Origin: Sabulicella rubraurantiaca
Lineage (GTDB): Bacteria > Pseudomonadota > Alphaproteobacteria > Acetobacterales > Acetobacteraceae
Reading direction: 5' to 3'
Assembly: GCF_017355885.1 (NCBI RefSeq)
Contig: NZ_JAFEUU010000008.1
Coordinates: forward strand, 158,234 to 222,233
DNA length: 64,000 nt
Position 1 is the stretch's first letter; the number at the start of each line of letters is the position of its first letter. This document shows, in pieces, positions 26,829 to 34,641 of this stretch. The notes under the pieces are model-generated. The model ran no database searches, was not told the origin of the DNA, and was given only the letters and a program-made list of their open reading frames with translations. Both the position numbers and the translations under genes were made by a program.

Positions 26829-26895
26829 GTGGGTCCCGTCCTGCGGGAGTGAGGCCATCCTACCGGGGTCGCGCCATCGCTGAAGTCGATTGGAC
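26829..26895 (-). promoter_or_regulatory. Conserved promoter region of peptide genes, copy 1
   Basis: Two blocks shared with 40384-40447: GGTCCCGTCCTGCGGGAGTGAGGCCA-type sequence near 26831-26857, and CATCGCTGAAGTCGATTGGAC at 26875-26895, which matches 40427-40447 at 20 of 21 positions. The second block lies 68 bases before the start codon here and 63 there. Likely a common activator or sigma-factor site. Confidence 0.55.
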
Positions 26896-26962
26896 CGAAG
26901 CGAGCGATAGGCGGCGACGATGATCAGGTTGACTAGCGCTATGAAGGCGCGGCCGAGGGGGC

Positions 26963-26986
26963 GCCCGAAAACACTAGTTTTCGGGC
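26963..26986. repeat. 24-bp palindrome upstream of the recombinase
   Basis: GCCCGAAAAC ACTA GTTTTCGGGC, perfect 10-bp arms. Further half-sites follow: GTTTTCCGGG at 27003-27012 and GCCCGAAAAC at 27023-27032, the latter inside the recombinase start region. The arrangement resembles a serine-recombinase crossover or regulatory site, or a bidirectional terminator; position favours a recombination or operator site. Confidence 0.5.
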
Positions 26987-27012
26987 AGAATCACTGCTGT
27001 TAGTTTTCCGGG

Positions 27013-27711
27013 ATGTCGCGCTGCCCGAAAACCCCTGCTCGAAAAGCCGCGTGCAAATCTGCCACCTCGGTGGTGGTGTCTCCTCCCCTCTTCGATCTGC
27101 CGGAGGGGCCGCGGGTCATCGGCTACGCGCGGGTGTCGACGGTCGACCAAGGCATCGAGCCGCAAACGGTCGCGCTGGCCAATGCCGGCGTGTCCGAGAT
27201 CTTCTCTGATGTCGGGATCAGCGGCTCCGTCATGCACCGGCCTGGCCTCGAGGCGGCCCTTGCCGCCCTGCACCCAGGAGACACGCTGGTCGTGGCGCGC
27301 CTGGATCGGCTCGGCAGCTCGACGGTCGGCATGCTCCAGCTGCTGCACGCGCTGGCATCGCGCGACGTGCGCTTCCGGAGCTTGGCCGAGGGCTTCGACA
27401 CCACCACGCCGGCGGGCCGGGCCATGCTGCAGGTCGTCGCCGTCTTCGCGGAACTCGAGCGGAGCACCATCCGCGAGCGCGTGGTTGCTGGCCTCGATGC
27501 CGCCCGGAAGAACGGCAAGCTGCTGGGGCGCCGGCCGTACCACGCCCGCGAGCTGCTGACAGCAGGTCGAAGCCAAGCTGAGGTCGCGCGAATTCTTGGT
27601 GTCGGGCGATCTACGATCCAGCGCCTGCAGCCCCCGACCGGCGAGGACGACTTTGCCAGGAAATTCCTGGCGCTGAAGGGAACGCTCCCTCGAGGATCGC
27701 TCACGGATTGA
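27013..27711 (+). CDS. Serine recombinase, resolvase/invertase family
   Basis: 232 aa; the first ATG is used, although homology begins at about residue 33 (VIGYARVSTVDQ, catalytic Ser in YARVS). The catalytic domain continues with VARLDRLGSS and FAELERSTIRERV, and a C-terminal helix-turn-helix (RSQAEVARILGVGRSTIQRL) binds the site. It would perform site-specific strand exchange at a palindromic site such as 26963-26986. An extra tail, DDFARKFLALKGTLPRGSL, is not part of the family and reappears at the start of the protein at 40545. Divergent from the peptide genes. Confidence 0.85.
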   Translation: MSRCPKTPARKAACKSATSVVVSPPLFDLPEGPRVIGYARVSTVDQGIEPQTVALANAGVSEIFSDVGISGSVMHRPGLEAALAALHPGDTLVVARLDRLGSSTVGMLQLLHALASRDVRFRSLAEGFDTTTPAGRAMLQVVAVFAELERSTIRERVVAGLDAARKNGKLLGRRPYHARELLTAGRSQAEVARILGVGRSTIQRLQPPTGEDDFARKFLALKGTLPRGSLTD

Positions 27712-27760
27712 GCCGGTCGCTCCGAGGGCCGGCCGCCGGAAGACCTCGATGTCCTTGCGG

Positions 27761-27786
27761 CGATCGATCAGCGCAACAAGGACTGA
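27761..27786 (+). repeat. 26-bp repeat, copy 1
   Basis: CGATCGATCAGCGCAACAAG plus GACTGA, located 50 bases after the serine recombinase. See copy 2 at 29576-29601. Confidence 0.45.
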
Positions 27787-27864
27787 CAGATGGCGAGCAG
27801 CATTCCGCCAAGGGCTGGCTGGGGCCAGCAAATGCACAGACTATTCGCATCACTGCTCGTGTGA

Positions 27865-28632
27865 TTGATTTCGACCGTGAGGGCGAAGCGAAGCACTACA
27901 TTCCGCAGCATGGCTTTGGCGGTCTTGGCCACATGGACCGCCACCGATGGGCGACCGGCACGAGCCGACGAGGCCGCGGATTGCTGGAGGAGCTTCTTCG
28001 CGGAGACCGGTGCGGAGGAGCGGTTGGCGGACGAGATCGTACGCTTCCGCTTCGTCGGTTACTCCTTGCGCATTCCCACCGCCTATCTACGCGGCGGCGC
28101 CACGCCCCGGCCAGAACTCGGCATCAGCGACGCCGTACGGCTGTTCGCCTCGGCCCCTCACTTGATGCCACTGACGCCGGCCCAATCCGAAGCCTTCTTC
28201 CGGCCCGGTTCACAAGGCGTGTGGGTCACAATGGAGGGTCACCCGCAGATCTTGCATGGACAGGCGCTGCTTGACGCCATGACGCGGTTCAACGGCCACG
28301 AGAACCGCGACGGCGAGCGAGACGCCAACGGCTTCCTGGTTTACCGGGCGAAAATCCCGGCTGCGGCCGCCACCTGGGCCGAGATATACGTCTGGCCCGG
28401 CGACCCCGAGCGGATCTTTCATTGCAGCGACAGCCTGCCTCCAGTCCGCTTTCCGCATTGCGCCGCGGAACGCTGGATCGGCGGAACGCTGCGCCTTTCG
28501 ATGCGCTTCCCCAAGACGCTCGTTCCCCACTACCTCGCCCTGGAGGCGTCGCTCGAAAGCGCCATGTCTTGCGCGCTTGATGGCAGCGATCTACTGGGGC
28601 GCGCCTGGCCGCCGCGAACGCTGACGCCGTGA
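27865..28632 (+). CDS. Secreted hypothetical protein
   Basis: 255 aa from a TTG, or 240 aa from the ATG at 27910; neither has a clear ribosome site. Either gives a signal peptide (RAKRSTTFRSMALAVLATW, cleavage near ARADEAA). The mature part has FRFVGYSLRIPTAYLRGG, ERIFHCSDSLPPVRFPHC and two to four cysteines, suggesting disulfides in the periplasm. RIPTAYLRG and the C-terminal amphipathic MRFPKTLVPHYLALEASL region look like a compact beta/alpha domain of unknown family. Confidence 0.55.
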   Translation: MISTVRAKRSTTFRSMALAVLATWTATDGRPARADEAADCWRSFFAETGAEERLADEIVRFRFVGYSLRIPTAYLRGGATPRPELGISDAVRLFASAPHLMPLTPAQSEAFFRPGSQGVWVTMEGHPQILHGQALLDAMTRFNGHENRDGERDANGFLVYRAKIPAAAATWAEIYVWPGDPERIFHCSDSLPPVRFPHCAAERWIGGTLRLSMRFPKTLVPHYLALEASLESAMSCALDGSDLLGRAWPPRTLTP

Positions 28633-28879
28633 TGACAAGGAAGATCTGTTGGCGCTGAGCCAGTCGAGCGCGGCGGTGCGGCAGAGCAAACCGAGGCAGG
28701 AGTTGGCGGTCTTCTCCTACAGCATTTTTCGGTTAGACGCGTTCACTATCGCGAGCAGGTGTTTTCCAAGGGTCCGCCCGCTGCAGCTCTTGGGCAGTGA
28801 GCCGCGAGCACTAAGCCCGTGCAGCTCGAAACTGCTCTAGCCCTGCTCACGCGCTCTCCTGCACCGGCTGCCGACGGCG

Positions 28880-29392
28880 CTAACGGACCCGCCGGGTATA
28901 GCCATCAAACTCGATCGTCACCCTTTGGTTCTGCGGGTTCTGTGGCCCTCCTTCTGGGCGATCGAGCGTCACTAGAGGGTTCCTCGATCCCTCGCCGACG
29001 ACGCGGATGTGCTCCCGTGGGATGCCAGCCCGCTCCAGCATCGCGGCAACCACCAGCGCCCTCTGAAGCGAGAGGACCCGGTTCTCTTCGTCGCTCGCCA
29101 GATCGGTCGCGTAGCCGACCACCCAGAAGGGGAGCATGACGGGCTCCGTCGGAACCCGCGGAGGTGATCCCTGCTGCAGCTCGGCCATATTGGCCCGCCT
29201 TTCGCCACGACGATAACCATCCCAGGTCTCCGCAAAGGCCGCGACCATGCCGGCGCAGCGTTCCGTTGAATTGATCTCGGTGCTGCCGGTCAGGAAAAAG
29301 CAAACATAGGTTGTGATGATGGCGTCGGACGGCTTTGCGATCCAGCACGACAAGGCCAGAACGGCGGAGCAGAGCAAGGCGGATCGGCGCAT
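28880..29392 (-). CDS. OmpA-family peptidoglycan-associated protein
   Basis: About 170 aa from the ATG at 29392 (29401 is an alternative start); a signal peptide, RRSALLCSAVLALSCW, follows. The C-terminal half is OmpA-like: VVGYATDLASDEENRVLSLQRA, then LERAGIPREHIRVVGEGSRNPL and QNQRVTIEF, the peptidoglycan-binding fold. The usual Asp and Arg contacts are present in the RVTIEF region. The N-terminal half is short with two cysteines. Probable periplasmic cell-wall-associated protein. Confidence 0.65.
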   Translation of the reverse strand: MRRSALLCSAVLALSCWIAKPSDAIITTYVCFFLTGSTEINSTERCAGMVAAFAETWDGYRRGERRANMAELQQGSPPRVPTEPVMLPFWVVGYATDLASDEENRVLSLQRALVVAAMLERAGIPREHIRVVGEGSRNPLVTLDRPEGGPQNPQNQRVTIEFDGYTRRVR

Positions 29393-29575
29393 GGGGAAGA
29401 GCATAAGCTGCGCTCGAAAGCAGTCAAAATATCTGCGCTGCAGCGGCCGCTGCCTCCGGACGGCATGTTGCTGTTCTTGAACCCGTGTAACTCGAAAAAG
29501 GCCTAGTGGGCGGCGACGGCCACTCCTTGAGCTGAGCCCATGGCCGCCCGGCCAAGCCGAGGTGGCCCATTGCGC

Positions 29576-29601
29576 CGATCTACCAGCGCAACAAGGACTG
29601 A
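29576..29601 (+). repeat. 26-bp repeat, copy 2
   Basis: CGATCTACCAGCGCAACAAG plus GACTGA. It matches 27761-27786 with two mismatches, and both copies read IxQRNKD followed by a stop in one frame. Likely the ends of decayed copies of the same gene or mobile element. Confidence 0.45.
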
Positions 29602-29671
29602 TGGATCGGGCACGTTTGAAGTCCACGGCGGCGATCACCACCTTTCTTCAACTCATGCTCGAAGCACAGCC

Positions 29672-29869
29672 GTGCGGACGTCCATCACCGTCGATGAAGA
29701 TCTGCTGGCACAGGCTCGGCAAGCGACGGGCCTCTCGTCGGCCGAAGCCCTCGTCGAGGAAGGCCTCCGCCTCCTGGTCCGCCTCAAGGGGGGCGAAACT
29801 CGGCAAAGGGACCGTGATCTTCCAGTGAAGCGCGTCTGGGCTAAAGCAAGGCATGCCGAATGCCACTGA
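29672..29869 (+). CDS. Orphan VapB-like antitoxin
   Basis: 65 aa from a GTG. MRTSITVDEDLLAQARQATGLSS with EALVEEGLRLLVRLKG is the VapB (DUF2191-type) ribbon-helix-helix start, in which the toxin-binding tail follows. No VapC PIN-domain gene lies downstream, and the tail (RDLPVKRVWAKARHAECH) is unlike the family, so the partner has probably been lost. A weak ribosome site precedes the GTG. Confidence 0.55.
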   Translation: MRTSITVDEDLLAQARQATGLSSAEALVEEGLRLLVRLKGGETRQRDRDLPVKRVWAKARHAECH

Positions 29870-30224
29870 CCTGCCTCCCCTCTCGCCTGGCGCTCTCGAG
29901 CAGACCGAGGCCGTCGGGCCGCATGGAGGTCCGCTCTTCCGCTACCGCGATGTCGCGGAGATCTCGTGCAACCGCGTGAGTGCGGTTTGCGTGTTGCGCA
30001 TGCCCACGCATCCCCTCGACGGACATCAAGGCGGCGCTCCACGGACTGTGAGTGGCCTGGTCGATTGGTGGGTGGATCGCGGCTGCTTGCCGCCGTGGCT
30101 CAAAGCCGTCCCGAAGAAAGCCAAAGGCGGCGCTGGATAGGCCGGCAGTCTCGACCTCTCCCTTACCAAGGGCGTGCTCCACGAAAGAATCATGGTTGGG
30201 GCTGGGTTGGTTTAGAAAGAAGCC
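29870..30224. other. Region without a supported gene
   Basis: About 350 bases with frames on both strands, including a plus-strand frame reading TVSGLVDWWVDRGCLPPWLK. None has family similarity or a convincing start. The last 40 bases probably carry the ribosome site for 30225. Confidence 0.35.
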
Positions 30225-30650
30225 ATGGGCCCAAGCAATCAAGAAACAGGCGAGGACATCGCGCAGTCCGAGGCTTCGGACGAGTATCTCGCTCGCGCCG
30301 GAGAGGCGATCACCTTGACCGAGGCGGCTGCGCGTCTCGGCACCACCCGCCAGGCGCTTTACGACCAGATCCGCCGCGGGACGGTCCTGGGAATGATGAC
30401 CGAGAACGGGTCCATCCTCGTCCCCTCGGTGCAGTTCGTCACCGAGGGTGACAAGACCGTGGTGCTCGAGAAGATCGAGTGCGCGGTCCGGCCCTTCCTC
30501 GAAAACCACGGGGACGGCTGGACAGCCCTGCAGTGGATGCTGGATCGGGACCCCAACCTTCTCGAGACGCCCCTTGAGGCTCTCCGCAAGAAGCGCTTCG
30601 AGGCAGTCGAGGCCGCCGCCCGGGCCTATACCTGCGCTGACGAGCGATGA
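30225..30650 (+). CDS. HTH protein with MbcA/ParS-like C-terminus
   Basis: 141 aa. An N-terminal excisionase-like helix-turn-helix (ITLTEAAARLGTTRQALYDQIRRG) is followed by a C-terminal block, GDGWTALQWMLDRDPNLLETPLEALRKKRFEAVEAAARAY. That block resembles the toxin-binding domain of Xre/MbcA/ParS antitoxins: a Trp-rich helix, then a TPLEAL motif, then a final helix. Family proteins neutralise RES-domain NAD-degrading toxins and repress their operon. No toxin gene adjoins. The similarity is moderate, so a stand-alone regulator is also possible. Confidence 0.5.
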   Translation: MGPSNQETGEDIAQSEASDEYLARAGEAITLTEAAARLGTTRQALYDQIRRGTVLGMMTENGSILVPSVQFVTEGDKTVVLEKIECAVRPFLENHGDGWTALQWMLDRDPNLLETPLEALRKKRFEAVEAAARAYTCADER

Positions 30651-30786
30651 GCGTCATGCCGAAACCGGGCGTGCGGCGAGGCCGCTTGTATGGTCGTTTC
30701 CGCCAGGCCACCTCCTGGCGTGCAGAACACAGGCCCGCTGCGCAGGACGTCCGGCCTCAACGCGCGGCCCACACAGGAGGCGCTTC

Positions 30787-31551
30787 ATGGAGGACCGCGA
30801 AAGCCCCGAAACCCGCCGGCGCCTGAGCCCCCCGGGCCTGCGGACCTTTCTCGCCATCGCCGACCTCTGGCGGCTCGACGAGGTCCAGCGGCTGCGGGTC
30901 CTCGGCGGCCCGCCCCACGCCACCTTTGACGACTGGGCCCGGGCTGCGCGCGAGCACCGGGACCTCCTGCTCGACGTGGATACGCTGACCCGCATCTCGG
31001 CCGTGCTCGGCATCCACGCGGCGCTGGTTGTCCTCCACGCAAACGAGCAGGAGGGCGTCGCCTGGCTGCACGGACCCCATGGCGCCGCCCCGTTCGGCGG
31101 CCGCACGCCCCTCGCGCTTGCGACCAGCGGCAGCCTGGACGACCTGCTCACGGTTCGGCGCTTTCTCGATGCCGCCCGCGGCGGGCTTTACATGCCGCCG
31201 GTGGAAGCGATCGACTGGAACTTCACGCCCTACCGGGACGAGGACCTCGTGATCGAGGCGCAGGCCGCGGTGCTGACCGATCCCGAGATCCTGGGCGGGC
31301 GGGAGCCCGTCCTGCGGGGGACGCGCGTGCCGGTGCGGGACATCGCGGCCGAAAGGCGACGCGGAACGCCGGTGGAGGAGATCCTGCGCGACTATCCGAG
31401 CCTGACGGCAGAGATGGTGGAGCAGGCCGTGCGCTACGTCGAGGCGGAGCCGCTTCCCGCTCCGCCGCAGGCACGTTCGGCAACCGTCCCTGCTGGCGGG
31501 CGGTTGGTGCACCGCGAGTTTATCCCGCGCGTCCGAGACCAAGACGAGTGA
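30787..31551 (+). CDS. MbcA/ParS-like antitoxin fused to DUF433
   Basis: 254 aa from the ATG at 30787, which has AGGAGG 9 bases upstream; the frame is open further left without support. Residues about 15-140 follow the Xre/MbcA/ParS pattern: RTFLAIADLW, then GVAWLHGPHGAAPFGGRTPL and LTVRRFLDAARGGLYMPP. Residues about 160-230 are DUF433 (DPEILGGREPVLRGTRVPVRDI, IAAERRRGTPVEEILRDYP). DUF433 is itself an antitoxin-type domain. The fusion is unusual and has no toxin neighbour. Confidence 0.6.
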   Translation: MEDRESPETRRRLSPPGLRTFLAIADLWRLDEVQRLRVLGGPPHATFDDWARAAREHRDLLLDVDTLTRISAVLGIHAALVVLHANEQEGVAWLHGPHGAAPFGGRTPLALATSGSLDDLLTVRRFLDAARGGLYMPPVEAIDWNFTPYRDEDLVIEAQAAVLTDPEILGGREPVLRGTRVPVRDIAAERRRGTPVEEILRDYPSLTAEMVEQAVRYVEAEPLPAPPQARSATVPAGGRLVHREFIPRVRDQDE

Positions 31552-31609
31552 GGCGGCCGGCGAGGCGCTGAGCCAAAAGCGGCCCCCGACAGGTCGGACA
31601 CTTGGTCGG

Positions 31610-32029
31610 TCAATACGGCAACTCGCCCAGCTCTCGCTCGGCCGCGCGGACCACCGCTTGCGGGTCCTGCCCGATCATCGCCTCGGGCGTCTCCCAATTT
31701 GGGAATTCGGCGTTGTGCCGCGTCAGCCAAGTGGCCAGCTCCCAACCCTCCATCCGGCCGCGCAGGGCGGTCAGCAGGGGCTGAAACTCCGGCCGGGGCT
31801 GGCCGTCCCCCTGGAACTGGAAGAGCGGGTAGAGCCGCTCGGTGCCCTCCTGGATGGCGAACACACGATGGGCGGCCTCCCATGCCTCCAGCAGGCTCGC
31901 CGCGTCCGTGGCAAGACAGCCGGCGAGGCGCGCGATCGCCTCAGCCGACACCGTGCGATGCGCCTTCAGCCAGTCCTGGCGGATCTGCACCCAGCGGGCC
32001 GCCTCGACATGGTGCCAGTCCTCGCTCAT
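31610..32029 (-). CDS. MbcA/ParS-like protein, paralog a
   Basis: 139 aa. N-terminal helical region with Trp and charged residues (HHVEAARWVQIRQDWLK), then ARLAGCLATDAASLLEAWEAAHRVFAI, a DNA- or ligand-binding-like helix pair, and a C-terminal GRMEGWELATWLTRHNAEFPNWETPEAMIGQDPQAVVRAAE. The last part matches the Xre/MbcA/ParS toxin-binding signature (WLT-PN, TPEAMI). Strong paralog of 32076-32519, 46 bases away on the same strand. Confidence 0.5.
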   Translation of the reverse strand: MSEDWHHVEAARWVQIRQDWLKAHRTVSAEAIARLAGCLATDAASLLEAWEAAHRVFAIQEGTERLYPLFQFQGDGQPRPEFQPLLTALRGRMEGWELATWLTRHNAEFPNWETPEAMIGQDPQAVVRAAERELGELPY

Positions 32030-32075
32030 GACGACGTCCTACTCGGAACCCGATCTTTGTTCCCCGCCCCGTCGG

Positions 32076-32519
32076 TCAGTATGAGTCCTCGGCCGTGTCG
32101 TACTCGGCGGTCGCGATGACAGCTTCGAGGTCCTGCCCGATCACCTCGAGCGGGGTCTCCCAACCCTGCCCTCTGGGCTTCTCGAACTCCCCATTCGGCG
32201 TGGTGAGCCAGATCGCCAGCTCCCAGCCCTCCATCCGGCCATGCATCGCGGCCAGAAAGGGCTGGAACTCGGGCTTGGGCTGCCCGTCCTCTCCCAGTTG
32301 GAAAAGCGGGTAGAGCCGTTCAGGCCCTTCGGGGATCGCGAACACGCGATGGTCCGCCTCCCAACCCTTCAGCAAGCGCTCCGCGTCAGCGGCGGGACAG
32401 CCCGCGAGCCGTGCGAAGTCCGCAGCCGGCACCGCGCGGTATTCCGCCAGCCATTCCTTGCGGAGTTCAGCCCAGGCCTTCGCTTCTCTCTCCTGCCAGG
32501 TGTCGTCGCGTCCGCTCAT
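32076..32519 (-). CDS. MbcA/ParS-like protein, paralog b
   Basis: 147 aa. Shares with paralog a the blocks ARLAGCPAADAERLLKGWEADHRVFAIPEG, ERLYPLFQL, PEFQPFL and GRMEGWELAIWLTTPN, then WETPLEVIGQDLEAV. The WLTTPN-x-TPLEVI order fits the MbcA/ParS toxin-binding domain. 12 bases separate its start from the end of the phosphoesterase gene, so phosphoesterase, paralog b and paralog a read as one operon. Confidence 0.52.
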   Translation of the reverse strand: MSGRDDTWQEREAKAWAELRKEWLAEYRAVPAADFARLAGCPAADAERLLKGWEADHRVFAIPEGPERLYPLFQLGEDGQPKPEFQPFLAAMHGRMEGWELAIWLTTPNGEFEKPRGQGWETPLEVIGQDLEAVIATAEYDTAEDSY

Positions 32520-32531
32520 GGCAACGCCCTT

Positions 32532-33338
32532 TCAAAGCTCGACGACAAGATCCGGCCGGAAGCCGGGGTTGGTATCATGACCCACATAACCACGCGGATT
32601 GGCGACGAGGCGCGTGCGGCTGATCCGGAAGTCCTGGCTCTCGTGGATGTGCCCGAAGACCCAGAGGTGCGGCTGCATCTCCTCGATGAGCCCATCCAGG
32701 CGCGAGGCGTAGGCCACGATGAACGGGTCCTCCAGCCGGTGCGGCGGGACAGCGCGCACCGAGGGCGCGTGGTGGGTCATCACCACCGTCTTGCCCGCGA
32801 AGGGTTCGGAGAGCCGCTCCCGAAGCCAGCGCACCGACTGCTCGTGCAGCTGCGCCGCATCCCTGGGCCGAAAGCGCCGGTAAGCGTCGGCCGCGACCCG
32901 GATCGTGTGGAAGTCGTTGATCCGGGCGCGGTGCCGGTCTCCGACGCAGATGTTGGCCAGGCGCCGCACCTCATCCAGCGCGGCCTTCGGGTCCTCGTCG
33001 CCGGTGAGCGAGAGACGGAAGTCGGCCCAAAGCGTGCAGCCCAACACGCGCAGCTTGTCGTCCAGCCGGAACTCCTCGCGCTCCAGCACCGTCATGCGCT
33101 TGACCGGAGACAGCGCCTGCAGCTTCGGCACCATGGTGTCGATCTTGCCGCCATAGAACTCATGATTGCCGCACACCGCGACGACCGGACGGCCGAAGGC
33201 GGCCTCGGCATCGTCCCAGGGGCACAGACGCCCCTTGGTGAAGGTGTCGCCCGCGAGCAGCGTCACGTCGGCCTCTACGGCCGGCGGCGCGAAGCCTCCG
33301 AACTCGCAATGAAGGTCGGACAGGACGTGCACGCGCAT
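32532..33338 (-). CDS. Calcineurin-like metallophosphoesterase
   Basis: 268 aa. All metal-site motifs are present: DLHCEF (Asp8, His10), AGDTF, CGNHEFY, THHAP and GHIHES. Phosphodiester or phosphomonoester hydrolase of the cytoplasmic UDP-sugar or nucleic-acid type; the substrate is unknown. It sits upstream of two MbcA/ParS-like genes and overlaps a truncated third copy (33338-33499), so its product may work with those proteins. Confidence 0.8.
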   Translation of the reverse strand: MRVHVLSDLHCEFGGFAPPAVEADVTLLAGDTFTKGRLCPWDDAEAAFGRPVVAVCGNHEFYGGKIDTMVPKLQALSPVKRMTVLEREEFRLDDKLRVLGCTLWADFRLSLTGDEDPKAALDEVRRLANICVGDRHRARINDFHTIRVAADAYRRFRPRDAAQLHEQSVRWLRERLSEPFAGKTVVMTHHAPSVRAVPPHRLEDPFIVAYASRLDGLIEEMQPHLWVFGHIHESQDFRISRTRLVANPRGYVGHDTNPGFRPDLVVEL

Positions 33339-33499
33339 CAGAAGGACCGCTCATCCAGGTGCCTTTCCGCGGCCCTGACAAAAGCTTGTGGGCTGTGCGC
33401 AATTACCTCAAGCGGACGTGTCCAGGCTGCAAATTCCGTATCAGGCCCCATCAGCCTTGCCGCCTCGGTCTGACTCCAGTCGTCGCCGTCATCGTTCAT
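33338..33499 (-). pseudogene. Truncated MbcA/ParS-like paralog c
   Basis: 53 codons, ending one base into the phosphoesterase start. It reads DTEFAAWTRPLEVIAHSPQAFVRAAERHLDER, aligning with the C-terminal ends of paralogs a and b (WETPLEVIGQD...). The N-terminal two-thirds is missing, and the ATG lacks a ribosome site. It overlaps the 5-prime end of the divergent gene starting at 33498. Confidence 0.5.
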
Positions 33500-33776
33500 G
33501 GCGTCACGATACTTGCAACCCGAGCGCCCTTCATGTTCTTTTTTCGTTCCAGCAGACCTTGGAGTGTCGGATGTGCGGAGGATCGGCCGGTTCGTCGTGC
33601 TTGTGTCCCGTGACGGCACCCGCCACGCCCTGTCGGTGACGGCGGTCGCGGCGTTGTGCGAAGGCGACGACGGGACGACAACGATCCTGCTGAGCGGCGG
33701 CAGACACGTCACGACCGATGTCGGTCTCGACGAGTTGGCAAAGGCGCTCAGCCTGCCGGCCCAATTGCCGTCATGA
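33498..33776 (+). CDS. FlbD-like small beta protein
   Basis: 92 aa from the ATG at 33498, though an in-frame GTG at 33564 is just as likely. The core GRFVVLVSRDGTRHALSVTAVAALCEGDDGTTTILLSGGRHVTT resembles FlbD/SwrD-like proteins: a beta hairpin, then a GTR turn, then TILLSGGR. First gene of a tightly packed operon (4-base ATGA overlap with the next). Role unknown; not linked to flagella here. Confidence 0.5.
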   Translation: MASRYLQPERPSCSFFVPADLGVSDVRRIGRFVVLVSRDGTRHALSVTAVAALCEGDDGTTTILLSGGRHVTTDVGLDELAKALSLPAQLPS

Positions 33777-34000
33777 CCCAATACGAGCCGCCCGCCGACC
33801 TCGTGGCCCTGGTCCACCGGATGGTCGCAGAGTCGGGCAATCCCGAGGGCTTCGACGCGCGAGCCTGGCTCGCGAACTGGATGCAGGCCGCAATCCCCGC
33901 TTTGGGCGGCCGGACGCCTCAAAGCTTCATGGATACCGAGGAGGGCCGGGCCCTTGTGACGAACATCCTCGGGCGGATGCAGTCGGGGGCTTATTCGTGA
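33773..34000 (+). CDS. MbcA/ParS toxin-binding-domain protein
   Basis: 75 aa from the ATG that overlaps the previous stop (ATGA). The second half, DARAWLANWMQAAIPALGGRTPQSFMDTEEGRALVTNILGRMQSGAYS, matches the Xre/MbcA/ParS C-terminal domain closely (WL...PALGGRTPxxFxxTEEGRxxVxxxLGRMxxGxY). No HTH, so the domain is nearly alone. Translationally coupled to both neighbours. Normally such a domain blocks a RES toxin, but the gene order here lacks one. Confidence 0.72.
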   Translation: MTQYEPPADLVALVHRMVAESGNPEGFDARAWLANWMQAAIPALGGRTPQSFMDTEEGRALVTNILGRMQSGAYS

Positions 34001-34641
34001 GGGAGCAAGACGCGAGCCCCGTGATCGAGGGCACCTTGCTGAGTTGGTTCGAGACAGGACTGGAAGGGATTGTCTGGGCCGTCCACGAGGACGGCAAGGC
34101 AGGATACTCCGGCCTCAATCCCCTGCGCGATGGCGACCACCTGCAGATCCTCGAGGCCGACGGGACGCTCATCTGGGAGGGCACGATCGACCTGGATCGT
34201 GAGGTCAACCGCCGGCCATACCCCTTCAATCCCGGCGTTTCTGGCCATGCGGTTCGCGGCTGCTGGGTCAAAGGGCTGCAGCGTGGCGTTGACCTGGGGC
34301 TTTGGTTTCACTGGTTTCAAGACGAGAAGTGCGCGCGGCTGCGCAAGCTCGCGCGACCGATGAGTTTCGACGACCTGCCGCTGCTGCCTTTGGATTCGAG
34401 TCTCGATCTGGCCGATCGCCACTACTACGGGCTGACGTGCCGGGGCTGCCAGCGGACGGTGAGGATGGGCATTCGCCGTGCGGTTCGCCTGGCGGGAGGT
34501 CAGCGGACGGAGGACTGGCTGAAGCGGCTGCGTTGCGTCGCATGCGGCCATCGGGGCGCGGGGATCCAGCTCCTGGCCGATGTCCGGAACCACGAGACTA
34601 TCGAGCGCGAGGGCCTGCTGTCAGTCACTCAAGAGAAGTGA
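33997..34641 (+). CDS. Hypothetical protein with C-terminal zinc ribbon
   Basis: 214 aa from the GTG that overlaps the previous stop by four bases (GTGA). N-terminal beta-rich part with EGIVWAVHEDGKAGYSGLNPL and DGDHLQILEADG, then WFHWFQDEKCARL. The C-terminal part has C-x2-C (LTCRGCQ) and a second C-x2-C (RCVACGHRG) about 45 residues apart, a zinc-ribbon pattern. It is co-translated with an MbcA/ParS-domain gene in the position where a toxin would be expected, but it is not RES-like. Candidate effector or regulator. Confidence 0.55.
   Translation: MREQDASPVIEGTLLSWFETGLEGIVWAVHEDGKAGYSGLNPLRDGDHLQILEADGTLIWEGTIDLDREVNRRPYPFNPGVSGHAVRGCWVKGLQRGVDLGLWFHWFQDEKCARLRKLARPMSFDDLPLLPLDSSLDLADRHYYGLTCRGCQRTVRMGIRRAVRLAGGQRTEDWLKRLRCVACGHRGAGIQLLADVRNHETIEREGLLSVTQEK

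Noticed and set aside
32241..33473. 410-codon plus-strand frame opposite the phosphoesterase and MbcA-like genes
   Set aside because: All phosphoesterase motifs lie on the minus strand; the plus frame has no recognisable features.
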